A DNA stretch of 64,000 nt from Marasmius tenuissimus (lineage: Eukaryota; Basidiomycota; Agaricomycetes; Agaricales; Marasmiaceae), in contig JAQOTA010000051.1 of assembly GCA_029532415.1 (NCBI GenBank), forward strand, positions 124,001 to 188,000, written 5' to 3'. This document shows positions 10,423-21,100 of the stretch, piece by piece. The translations under genes were made by a program, and so were the position numbers. The notes beneath the pieces are model-generated. The model made no database searches. It saw nothing but the letters and a program-made list of their open reading frames with translations, and was not told where the DNA came from. Within the stretch, counting starts at the first letter, position 1. Each line of letters opens with the position of its first letter.

Positions 10423-13400
10423 CTACATCGCACCGCTACCGCTTCCATTCCCTCGACTGGGTTCGGTTGCGCCCCATGCTTGGCCACCGTTGTTATTACC
10501 TCCCCCACCTTGGGCGTACCCTTCAGTTGCTCCCCAGTCCTGGTTGCCATTGCCGTTTTGGGGCATCCCCATGCTGAAGTCCAGCATACCTTGCTGCGCG
10601 TGTGCGGATGTGCTTGGTGGCAGGCTCGCAGTCGGGGGCTGTTGGCCATAAGCCATCATCCGCATCATTTGCTGCATCATCTGCTGCATCTGCAGCGGGT
10701 GCATCTGGGGGTACTGGGGGTACTGGGGGTTGGCGATAGCTCCGTTTTGTTGCACGCTGGGATTGAAGGGAGTATTCGCAGTCATGGGAGCACCGATGGA
10801 TGAAGGAAGAGCAGCAGTGGAGGGAGGACCAGCCATTCCAGTTGTAGGGTACGTATCCATAGCTTGCACAGAGGCGCCGGTAGAAGTGGCCGAATTGGCT
10901 CGGGCATGAGTGGCCTGTGTGGGGGGAGTCAAAGCCTGGGGAGGAGGGAGCTCAGTATGAGCGGGAGCTGTAGCTTGGGTGGGGGCAGCAGCAGCCCGAA
11001 CTGGAGCAGCAGCCGCTCGAACGGGGGCAGCAGCAGCTCCCGGAACCTGTACCGGTAGGGTGGCAGCAGAAGGACTCAAGGCAGCCCGAGTGGGAGCGGC
11101 AGCGGCTACAGGGATCCTGGGGGCTTGCGCCAGAGCTGGAGACGTGACAGCACTGGAACCCTTTGCGGGTGCGCCGGCGACAGGGCGGGGATGGGCAATT
11201 TGAACTGCACTGGAGGGAGCAGCAGACTCTTGCACCGGGGCGGTGATGGCGGGAACGGTCGCTTTTTTGGGTGCAGCGGCGGCGGTTGCGCGATGAGTCG
11301 CTGTGGGTGCAACAGTGGCGGTTGCGCGACGAGTCGCTGGGGCGACAGCAGAGGTGCCAGTAGATGTACTCATCACTCGTACTGGGGCGGGAGTGGAGGT
11401 AGTGATGGGTGGGTGGGCAAAAGGTAAGGGCTTGAAGTCGCCCTCGTTGAAGGAAGGAAGTGTGCTTCCTTGGCGTTCACAAAGACCTATGAGAGGGTTA
11501 GTAAATTGGTATGAACTAAGAGCATCATTAATGCTCACGGTCAATCTTGTCAAACGCTGTGAAGCCGGCCTTCTCTAGTTGCGACGGTCCCACCTTGATT
11601 CGCTTGTCACTAGGTTCCGGTTCCGGAGCGTTCACTTGCTTCCGCTTGCTGGTCGAGGCTGAGAATCATCGATGAGCAATGACGAGCGAGACACGTATGG
11701 ATATAAAACTCACGTTTTGGCGTCTCGTCACCCCCCATAATGATGTCTTGATTGCTTGGAGCAGGGATTGTGACCTTGACGGAGCCGGTCTTGGTCTTAT
11801 TGGGGCTCTTTCCGGCAATCTTCTTGGAGGTGGTTTTTGCGGTGGTGGTGGTCTTTGCAGTGGCCCTGCCCTTAACCTTGCGGCAGACTGTAGCTGAAAC
11901 ATTAGAGTAGTATTTTGAGACGAACATCGAATGACTTACCCTTTTTGGGACTGTTAGCACTCCATTCGCCATCGTCTGAGTGAACACCGTCTCCAAATGC
12001 ATCGTCCCCGTCCTCATCTTCATCGTCCTCGATCTCGTCGACCTCTTCCTCCATCGCCACTGCAGATTTCCCTTTGTCTGCTCGAGGGATCCGGGCTGGC
12101 ACGTCGGTGTCGCTGTCGTACATATCGGTAAGAGAATGATCTTCAGATTCAGCCTTGACGGCTGATTCGGCGCCGCCAGGACGTGGAATGCTCCCGGCCT
12201 TGTCTACAAAGGCCTCCTTGACCTTCCCAGAGGGATCGGGGGTGCAGGTCAGGACAGGAATATCGTGATTGTACAGTTCTAGGTTCCCTATTAATAACGT
12301 GCATTGGATTAGATGGAAGTAAGGCTTACTGAGCGGGGGAGCAGGCTCAAAGCGAACTGGCAGTGTTGCAGTCGGCTTGCAAGCAGCAAGGAGCTTGAGC
12401 TGCTCAGTTTGCGGTAGGCCCTTTACACCTTTTCGTCGTGCAGTGCCCTGTAACTCCCAAGGAATAGTGACGTCGAAAGGGTAGTTCACGATCCGAAAAC
12501 CCTTCTCGACACATTTCTTGGCCATGGAAGTCCATGGAAGTGTCTTCCCGTAGTCGAAATTGGCCTGAGCTGCACGATGAATTGTTAGAAATGGTTTTGG
12601 ATGTGTAGCATGTTACTTACATGCAAGCTTCTTCAGTTCAGTCTTCAGGAGGCGGGGAACGTCTTGTTTGCTCGGGGCCTTCTCCTTGATGTCGTCGTCG
12701 TCGGCGCTCTGAGCCTCGACAAGAATGAGACCACGTTTTTGTGCCATCGCGATCAGCTCTTGGTTGGTGATCTCCTCGACGGTCGTGTTGCTGTTCCATG
12801 GTTACCAGATCATCAGAAGGGCTAAGACAGAGAAAGGTGTCAATAAGACACGTACCAGGCATGGGCTCGCAGATGTGCCAACACTTGTTCCGGTTTCTTA
12901 AGGAGATGACGTTCGCAGAACTAGCCGGTTCTGCAGTAAGCAATTGGTTACTGAGGTAGGCGGGCAGGTACTCACTCCCTTACAACCTGCTGGTTCATGC
13001 GCAAAGAGGAGAGACTGGTCGCTGAGGACCTGTCCCCCGACACCAAAAATAACAAAATGCATTTGATGGAGGTTCTCCATCATGTCCGACTGCACGTAAA
13101 CTTGGTAAGTTCATGTACCAATGAGATAAAACGCGGATAGACTTACATGTTCAGCGAGATGACGAGACGCTGTGTCAAATGTGCGGCGACGATCCGACTT
13201 TCGGACTGCGGAAGCGGAAGACTCGGAGGCTTTGAGATCGCTCCAGTCTGCCAAGAAGTCCTTCGCGGCCTCTTCACCGTGAGCCTGCAAAAATAACTGG
13301 TATGTGATGGCGAGGATGGTGATTGACGGTTTCTTTTCGGGGTCAGCTGGCGAAACGTCAGAATCATGATTACAAGGTCAAATGTAGATTGCATACCTGC

Positions 13401-14442
13401 GAACGGTTTATGGAGATTCCGGATGTCTTCATTGTCGCTATCCAAGAGACGTGCGACCTCTTTCTTCCTGTTCGCTCGCGCGAAACCCAGGTAACCATTC
13501 CATTGGTTGTCTACCGCCCCAAGTCCAAACCTCTTGAAGTACTGTTTGATAGCCGTAAAGGGTGGAACCTTGGCTTTCGCAGCAAGCTCACAGAAGTTTC
13601 GGTCCTGCTCCTGGAAGCCACTCGAGAGCACGGTGCGTTGCTCGTTTGAAGGCCGGCCGCCTGTAGACGTAGCAGGTGCATTCAACAATTCAAATGCAGT
13701 GGCCGCATCAAAGGAGCTTGCGCCTGCGGTCTGAGGGCTCTGAGCTGGTGCAAAAGTCTCGACGGGGGGTGAGGCTTCCTCGGAGATATCGGCCTGGTGG
13801 TGAGGTTCGGGCATCTGCGATGGAGTAGCAGTGAGCATCTCTGCTTCTGCATTCTGTGCTTCGCGTCGCGCTGCGGTGGTGACAATTGAAGGGTGTGCAC
13901 CCTCTTTTGGAATGATCCTCCTCTTTGTCGGAGAGCTGGGTGGAGTAGCAGTTGGTGGGAGGGAACGAGTGCTGCGGCTGTGGCCAGCGACATTCAAGAA
14001 GGAGATAGAGGGGGCATCGGGTGGAGGAACAGAGAATGAAACGGAACGAGATGCTGAGATAGGTGGCCCGACATGAGCTTGTTCACGGCTCATTACATTC
14101 TCGAAGACGGCTTGGGTGTCGGGATGAGTGAAGAACTCGACAGACTCGGGGTCGTCGTACGCGTCCTCAGAGGACTGCGTACCTGCTAGTAGGTAGTGCT
14201 CGTGCCGGATGGTAGACGTGGCCCCAGAGATATCATCGTGAGTGCCCTCAGCGTCTGGGTTGATGAAGGGAGCAGTCTCGGGGCTGTCCTGAACATCCTC
14301 GGGATCGAGTTGAATGCCTTCGGAGCTGCCGTAGTGGGTATGCATGGATGACACCTGCGAGGGACTTGAATCCATTTGGGTCTAAAGGCCAAGTGTCCGT
14401 TAGTTTTCTTCATTTATAGAGGAGTTGCAATCGACGTACCAT
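10423..14442 (-). CDS. KDZ-element companion protein, about 1160 aa, function unknown
   Basis: Exons complement(10423..11486, 11539..11658, 11714..11893, 11940..12287, 12330..12569, 12621..12790, 12856..12920, 12976..13089, 13147..13346, 13397..14381, 14440..14442). The first exon is only ATG, followed by a GTACGT...TAG intron; a start at 14375 (MDSSPSQ) is the alternative and is used for numbering. Residues 1-250 are Ser/Pro/Glu-rich. About 255-590 is the folded core, with AIKQYFKRFG, DNQWNGYLGFARANRKKEV, a CKGFC...AHAC cysteine group (429-453) and FRIVNYPFDVTIPWELQG. An acidic run lies at about 655-700 (EIEDDEDEDGDD), a Lys/Thr-rich basic run at 705-765, then Ala/Pro repeats and an Asn/Gln/Met-rich tail. 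The acidic and basic tracts suggest a nuclear or chromatin-binding protein. No enzyme motif was seen. Confidence 0.8.
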
Positions 14443-15344
14443 AGTGAGAAGCAAAAAAACAGTGAGTATTTGACGTGTCTGACGCGACTGGGGATGCGTC
14501 TTCTGTGAGTAACAGACTGTTATGATCATAAGACATATGCCAGTAAAGACACAGATCATCGTAACTCACTGTGTAGGAGAACGTTTGCAAGGGGAAATTT
14601 TGAGCACCGGAGGTGCGCGATGGTGGGGGAGAAAAAGATGCAGAAAGGAATTTGCTCGATCGATCGTTGCATTTTAACTGGAAGAGAAACCAGGGACCCG
14701 AAGAGTTGAGAAGAGGTGCAACGTTGCAAAGGCGGAAAGAAGCGTGCGTTCACTTCGCAAGCGCCACGGTGTTGTTACTGATTCGCACCTAAAGTCTAAA
14801 GTGCAGCTTTGAGATCAGAATACAGAGCGGGAGAGTGCAGAGAGCCCGTTAAGGTGTGTCTGCGAGAGGTTAAGCTCGAAGTGTTGGCTGAGGACAGTTG
14901 ACATGGTGGGGGTAGGGAGCAAGACGTGCAAGGGTGCATCGCGAGATGTTGAGGTGGCAGTGGCTGTGCTCTGTGTATCCATATTTGCATGGCCAATGCG
15001 GCAACCCCTACTCTCAGTAGCAAGCTAGCGTTCTTGAGCAATAATATGAAGCGCTCTCGAGGGAGCTCAGAGCAACATTCATTGGCTTTGAAGTGACCAC
15101 TAAAAGCCAATCAAGGAAATAGAAGAAAAAATGAGACCATGCAATGTCGGGACTCGAACGCGGGGCGTCATATTCAAGGAGTTGAAACCGTTCAGAGGTG
15201 CGCTCCAGACCAACTGAGCCATACTAACGCGTATATTCAAGGCTATACCCAGTCTATACCTACATCAAGCAGTCCACCCCATTGCAATTGTACCAGGTCT
15301 ACACTAGTCTATGGCCCTTACTACATACATACACGTACTGTAGA
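14443..15344. other. Intergenic region of the KDZ element
   Basis: Apart from the tRNA-like sequence at 15139-15227 I see no gene here. Frames on the minus strand (14556-14753, 14796-15110) have no splice partners and read as low-quality text. The region separates two minus-strand genes and presumably holds the promoter of the companion gene near 14443-14600. Confidence 0.4.
15139..15227 (-). tRNA. tRNA-like or pseudo-tRNA sequence with Pol III signals
   Basis: On the minus strand TGGCTCAGTTGGTCTGG matches the A box and D arm (GCTC...GAGC stem). GCGTTCGAGTCCCG matches the B box and T arm. A T6 run follows about 25 nt after the T arm, as a Pol III terminator would. The A-to-B spacing allows an intron or long variable arm. 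However, the acceptor stem pairs poorly and no clean anticodon arm folds, so a functional isotype cannot be assigned. It may be a decayed tRNA or the head of a tRNA-derived SINE. Confidence 0.45.
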
Positions 15345-16216
15345 TTACACGTACTGTAGATGCCCGAGTCTCTTCTCGTCGTAAGCTTCATGTAGACCTA
15401 AGATCCCGCCCTCCAGAAACTCACAATAAATGTTATCAATCCAACGGATTACATCGTCTATTTCTCCTCTAATCTCATCCAGTTCTTTCCACTCGGGCGA
15501 AGGTCCTTCGTAGTACAGGATATGGCGTTGATAATTTTTGACTGTGTTCGACATATCGTGAAACTGATCCTGAGACTCATCGAGGAATGATGGCGGAAGA
15601 TAGCCCTCGAAAGGTACGGGTGTGATGAACTTCTGGTATATTTCCTCGACAAAGAATGCTCGATTGTTGTTGACAATGTCAGTAAACTTGGCGTGAAGCT
15701 TTCGAACGGTCTTCAGGGTTGCTGCATACTTCTGAGTTCTGGTTGGGAGATGAGTTCACGGTATCAAGGGAAGGATACTGTGTACGCACTTGGATCCCTG
15801 AATACTAGATAGTGGCCCCAGGTTGCCACTGTGCATTGCTTTATGACTTGAGGATCTGTAGGGAAACTATTGGCGTCGCGGAAGTCTGATATCCAACCAA
15901 GTTCATACGCACGATGAGACTCTATTCGTTCTCTTCATGCGTAGCTCTTGCAACCTGTTTCGGGAGGGCACAGACAAGGTCAAGGAAGGGCAGAGCCAGC
16001 CACTTGAGGTGCGCATACCGTGACTCCTCCTCCTCAGCCACTTTGGCTTGACGTCGCTGTTGGAGTAATTCCGGGTGTCTAGAGGTGTCGAGCGAGTGTG
16101 AGTCGTTATTAATATATATTTCAATGCTAGACTTACTTGTCTCTGTATCGTTTAGCAGCTAGGTTGTTGGCAGTACGTTGTTGTTCACGAGTGTGGTACA
16201 ACCGCTTGCGAGCCAT
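15345..16216 (-). CDS. Small basic-region protein in KDZ element (213 aa)
   Basis: Exons complement(15345..15738, 15790..15855, 15913..15954, 16019..16078, 16137..16216), all GT-AG with consistent phases. The N terminus MARKRLYHTREQQ, then ANNLAAKRYRDKHPELLQQ and RRQAKVAEEEE, is a strongly basic helix like a bZIP basic region, but no heptad leucine zipper follows. A Ser-rich linker (SSSSSHK) leads to a C-terminal helical part (about 85-213) with KFTDIVNNNRAFFVEEIYQK and WKELDEIRGEIDDVIRWID. It may bind DNA; I cannot name a family. It is divergent from the 211-aa gene at 16639, sharing a 422-bp upstream region. If 15955-16018 were retained, the frame would meet an early stop. Confidence 0.75.
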
Positions 16217-16437
16217 GGTGGACGTTGATAAATGAACGCGAGTGGAAGCAATCACACTCACATTGCTTCATCTTGGTTTCGAGATCATCATTTTTTACCC
16301 AGCGCAAACAGTGAAGGTTCCTGCAAATCGCTTTGGACTGAATGTTAAGGTGATGTCAAAGGGCACAAATACGAGAGATGGGGATCAAATATGAAGTTCC
16401 GAGACCATAATAACTAATATATGTTTTCACGACAGAT

Positions 16438-16522
16438 CTACCGGCACCGGTTATATGACCGGCAACCTTGGTACCGGCAGCTGCACGGCAACCTTGGTAC
16501 CGGCCGTACCGGCAACTGCACA
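16438..16522. repeat. ACCGGCAAC direct-repeat cluster in a bidirectional promoter
   Basis: Within 85 bp there are two copies of CGGCAACCTTGGTACCGGC, a third partial copy ACCGGCAACTGCACA and several further TACCGGC/CACCGG motifs. The cluster lies between the divergent starts at 16216 and 16639. Spaced repeats of this kind could be binding sites for an element-encoded protein; that role is inferred. Confidence 0.6.
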
Positions 16523-16638
16523 GTTTCAAGAATAAGGTTCACCACTGTATGAGTCTAAGTAAGCCACCGTACAACCCAGCACCGACGCCAACAAAACACT
16601 TTCATCTCAGTTCAAAAAAAACATCAAACCAACCCAAA

Positions 16639-17403
16639 ATGACTGGTAAGCATCTCTGGACTCACTCTATCCTGAAATCACCCTCTGACGGAAGATCCCG
16701 ACATATTCATATGATAGGTTTCGAGCCATGCGAAGATGACACCAACGCCACTCGGGCCCCCATTGATGAGGCGTATGCCGAGTACACTTATCTCGTCGGC
16801 CGCGAGCTCGAGATTTTCTATTTCCGCCAGAAAGATTCCCGACCATCGCTTGAAGATTTGGGCGAGCGTGTTTACGCCGGATGGATCAACCTGTGGCCCC
16901 ACCCTATGTTTCTGGAGAAGGTCAGATTGGAGGCAAAGAACGATTGGCAAAAAGCCATAACTATTTTGAAGAAGGTGTGTGCGCATATGTTTGTCTCTAT
17001 CATTCTATAACTGACTCAGGCACTTGTCTAGAACCTTATCAAGGACTCTCTCGCCGCCGTCCCAGAGTATCGGCAGAAAGTCCAAGACGGACTTGACCTT
17101 CCGTCCTTCACCTTGCCAGAGTCCGTAAAAGCCGGATATGCGACCTGGGATAAGGCTATGGACAACGTCATCAATGAAGGACAGTGGCGCCGCTGGGCCA
17201 GCAAAGAGTACCTCAAGGCGGTCAAGACCTTGAAGCGTGCAGACGAGGCGAAGGCAGCGGTGCATCTCAATGCGTGGATGATACCAATGATGGCACAGTC
17301 GATTGAGGAGGCTTCGCGCAAGATGAACGATGTGATGGGACATGCAAACATGACCTATGACAAGGCCTTGGAAGAGTTCATGGCGGGATCTTATTCGTTG
17401 TAG
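16639..17403 (+). CDS. KDZ-element passenger protein, 211 aa, unrecognised
   Basis: Exons 16639..16645, 16718..16974 and 17032..17403. The first exon is just ATGACTG; introns are GTAAGC...TAG and GTGTGT...TAG. The protein (MTGFEPCEDD..., ending EEFMAGSYSL) has no signal peptide or membrane helix and is predicted mostly helical. Segments include YLVGRELEIFYFRQKDSRPS, DLGERVYAGWINLWPHP, AGYATWDKAMDNVINEGQW and NAWMIPMMAQSIEEASRKM. It is the only plus-strand gene in the element and is divergent from the basic protein. No family is recognised. Confidence 0.75.
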
Positions 17404-17616
17404 TTGACATCTTCTATCATCTTCATTGCTGTGCTGTGTATCTTGATATCGTAGTAGCATTGTAGTACGTAGCTCACTGTTGTAGTACCGTCGTGGTTCT
17501 CATGTAGTTGTGTTGTGTTTGTAACGTGTTATCAGAAACATTCGGTGATACATTGAACAAACGGCGTGTAAAGACGAAAACTACAAGTGACGAGATAAGT
17601 AATAGGTACCTAGGTT
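17404..17616. other. Convergent intergenic space
   Basis: Space between the 3' ends of the 211-aa gene (plus) and the 75-aa gene (minus). It is rich in TTGTAGTA/GTAGTAC runs that may serve as 3' processing sequence. No gene is supported. Confidence 0.35.
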
Positions 17617-17927
17617 CTAAGGCACCGTGCCCTTAGTCCAGGTTTGTTCAACGCCTTCACCGCTGCCCATTCTGCCCTGATCCATAGCCGCCCGATGAGA
17701 GTACAAGATCATTCTTGGTGCGGTGAAGTCGTAGGTCACAGGTGCTGAAATGGGCGTTGGAGAAGCGGACCACATTTTCGCTACTGTAGGAACGAAATGT
17801 GAGTACATCAAAGGGAAAAGTCAGGAGGACACGCACTGGCACCCGGGTCATATCGCAAATGCTCACCGGAATCCATCCTCGCAACCACAGACGCGTCCTC
17901 GTGTTTCTTGTGGGTAGATTGAGACAT
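17617..17927 (-). CDS. Small 75-aa protein in KDZ element
   Basis: Exons complement(17617..17783, 17867..17927) with a GTGAGC...CAG intron. The product begins MSQSTHKKHEDASV and ends TWTKGTVP, with a middle part APVTYDFTAPRMILYSHR. It is short, mixed in charge and has no membrane segment. A longer form using an upstream ATG at about 18032 with another intron is possible. The start at 17927 was chosen because it gives one clean intron. Function unknown; it could be a non-essential remnant. Confidence 0.5.
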
Positions 17928-18035
17928 GATATAGTGAATACTGGGCAGTAGAGGGTGTCAACTACAAAGGAAAAGACTGGAAGTAGACACGTACCTTGGT
18001 CATCGAGGAAGAAAAGAATCGAGTCAAAATCATGA

Positions 18036-18087
18036 TAAGATAATCTTGGTTGGGGTTTTTCTGGATTTCCCCACCGTGATTATCTTA
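18036..18087. repeat. Imperfect hairpin between KDZ-element genes
   Basis: Arms 18036-18055 (TAAGATAATCTTGGTTGGGG) and 18069-18087 (CCCCACCGTGATTATCTTA) pair with about two mismatches and one extra base around a 13-nt loop. It lies just 3' of the transposase stop and 5' of the 75-aa gene. It might be a transcript-end structure or an internal inverted repeat of the element. Confidence 0.55.
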
Positions 18088-18174
18088 GCGCTGGTCTAGG
18101 CGCCCGTACACGCGCTACTGAACTTCAGTGCGAATTCTGTCTTTGCGTCCTCTGACTATGTACATGTCATGTAG

Positions 18175-21100
18175 TTACGATGACACAGGGAGATTTCTAA
18201 TGAGGCGGGCAAGGAATTTACGAAATCTAGGCATATCCTTCTCCTGGAGATGCGCGTAGTCAAAACCCCGGAAGACCGCTATCATGACCCATAAGGCCCA
18301 TAGTCCACAGTCGTATCCATTACTCTGTACAGCAGACAGCTGAAGGGGCCTGGCCGTCCATTCTGAAAGACATTCAAATGACTCGCCAACTGGGTGCCCA
18401 TGTTCTTTCGCCATCAGGACAAGTTGCGAAACTGTGACCTGAACCTTCTACCCCCCAAATCAAGGTTAACACCTTCGAAGCCTGGGATAGAGGTACGAAT
18501 ACTTACAGGAAGCCACTCGGTGAGGAAATCCTTCGATGCAAAGCTATCAAAGAGCAGAAGCTCTCGTGTGTCGCCCTTCGCAATAGCAAGCGCCCAGTGC
18601 TCCATGGTTCGCGAGTGAATTGGAACCAGCCAGGTTGACTTGGACCAGTACTCGCTCGGGAGCGAGACTCGCCAGGCACAGTCAGTCCAGCTGCTTGTCC
18701 TTAGTAGCTCAGGTATAACGAACGTGGACAGAACGGCGCAGTTTGAGTTCCTGTCACCAAATGTCTCCCGGAGTAAGAGCGCACTGCCGTTGAGGCAATC
18801 CTCATTGAGTCGAGCCCTTGGCTCAGCAAGGATGTTGAGCTCTCGCGCGGTAAACTTGTGTCTCTGTCGGGGCGTGGTTGTTGAGCGAACCATTCTAAAA
18901 CTCCACCAACCGCCTTCGAGTGTGCCGAATTGCCAGCTCTTGATAGCGGTAGCAACTGTACAGTCAATGCCCAATTTGTCCTGAAGAATACATGAGTATC
19001 GAAGTCGGTCTGTATATCGGAATACGTACCGGTAACTGCCATTGTAGCCGCAACTGACCATCTGAATCCTCATCATCTGAATTTTCCGAGTCTGAGGCTT
19101 GCAGATCCGCCAACGCAAGGGCCTCCTCGCTCAGATTTGGAAAGTCAGGAACTTCTACCTCAAATCCCTCTTCGTCCGACTCTAACAACTCTCTGGGTTC
19201 ATCCATCGGCTCAACCGGCTCATTCATTTCGTCAGCCGCTGCCATGTCGTCTCCCATGTATAACCTCCCATCAACATCCTCATCTACATCTGGATCGTGT
19301 GGTGACGGTTCTTGAAAGAGAGGAGATGCCCGGAAAGCTAACTCCGGTCGCCTAACCTCTGCTTGCTGAGGTACCTGAAGTTCTTGACGAACAGCAATGA
19401 CCTGTGCTTCGAAAACCTCCTTACCGATGAATGAAGTACCCCATTCATCAGCTAGAAGGAGGTGATCCTGAAGCCGGAGCTTGATGAGCGTGCGATACTT
19501 GCCAACTGAAGAACAGATATCAGCACGACTCGGGCGATATAGAAGGAGACTGTACCTGAATGATCTCTGCTAAGAGCTAACAGCGCATGAAGTTCCTCGC
19601 GAAACCACCCACAAAGGTTCTTTGCCTCCTTTACTAGCCGTAGACGCTCTTCCGCACATCGGTCGAGTGTCAGTAATGCTCGGATCCCTTTGCGAACGGT
19701 ATCGTCTGTAAGCCACCGTGGGGGGGGAGATGAGCTTGACACCCAGACGTCTTCCCACAGATGTGATATGTCCGCATCTCGAAGCACACTGATCTTCGTC
19801 GGAAGAGGTTTGGGGACGGGAAGCTGGTAGTCCGGCTTATAACTTGTCTCTAAGTACGCGCAGTACTGATTGTACTTTTTGATGAGGTTTTCGAGTGCCG
19901 GTGTGCGTTTTGTGATCGCTTTTCGGGTCTGCTGGTGGGCCTTGGTCCCTACGTGAAAACGTTCAACTAATCATACGCAAGATAGATATGTAAAGCAGTT
20001 ACCAAGGGCCTCTTGCGCTCCGCCAACAGCCTGGTCAATCTGCGCGTACTCTTGGAAGGCTCCAATTGCTTTAGTTCTAATTGCTATCTTGGTGTCGCGA
20101 GCTAGAAGGAGCGTATGAAGATATTCGAGTGGGACCTTGGCAAGACGCGGGTGATTTTGAGGAATGTTGAGAGAGTCGTATAACTGGTCGGCCTTCTTCT
20201 TGAGGGCAGTGTGGTTCCGCTCGAGTTCGGTGAGAAGAAAGAGAGCATCGCTGGGAGGGAAGCGCATTTTCTTGATAGCCAGCCTCGTTGCATCAATGGA
20301 AGCTTGCAGCTGCTCGATCTCTGCCTGCAGCTTCAGCACTTTCTCTAGCTCCTTTTTCAACCGGGCAGGAGCAACTACCCAGCGGCGTTGTCAGAATGCA
20401 AACCCAACAAACCCAGTGAAAGCACTTACGAGAATGCGCGGAGGACTGAACTATTTTTTGTTCCGCCCATAATTCCCGGAGCTCTTCTGCTGGTAGACCC
20501 GAAGATCGCAGTTGTCGTACCGCTTCGGCTTCCTTCTTCTGTACAAACTTGATGAGTTTCCGCTGAATCGTGGTACCAAGCGCTCGGCGATGATCCTCTG
20601 CGATTGCATCGCATTGACGATCCAATAGCCAGATTCGCCGTTCTCTCTATGGGACATGGTGAGAGTGGATTGACGTGAAAAGACTTCGGTCTTACCGATG
20701 ACCGTCGCTCAATCCCGATGAGCTTCCGAAGGTTGGACCAAAGTCGCTCATTACCTTCTCCGTCAGTTAAGCCAAGACCCTCCTTGAGACGTGGGTTGTA
20801 GTAAAGCTGACAGGCCCACTGATGCCCGTAAGCATGCAGCACGGCCGTTGCAAACTGTAATCGCGAGACGATACTCTCGGAGAGAATATCATACTTCAAC
20901 ACAGAGTCAGTATTTTGAAACCAGGAGAAAGAAATCGAACTCACGATGTTTAGGCTACGGTCCAGGACACACCCGATGTCATACAGAGCAACAACCAAGG
21001 CTTGCTCCGGAATTTGGTGGAAGAAGTCTTCCAAGAGAGCCACAGCGTACTTCTGCTGCTCTCCTGGCGTGTCAATCGATGCGGTGAGCAGAGGGATATC

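Noticed and set aside
10864..11427. Plus-strand Gly/Ser-rich frames opposite the companion gene
   Set aside because: They are shadows of the Ala/Pro-rich repeats of the minus-strand exon and have no splice partners.
15139..15227. A functional tRNA gene of a named isotype
   Set aside because: A and B boxes are good but the acceptor stem does not pair and no reliable anticodon arm could be folded.
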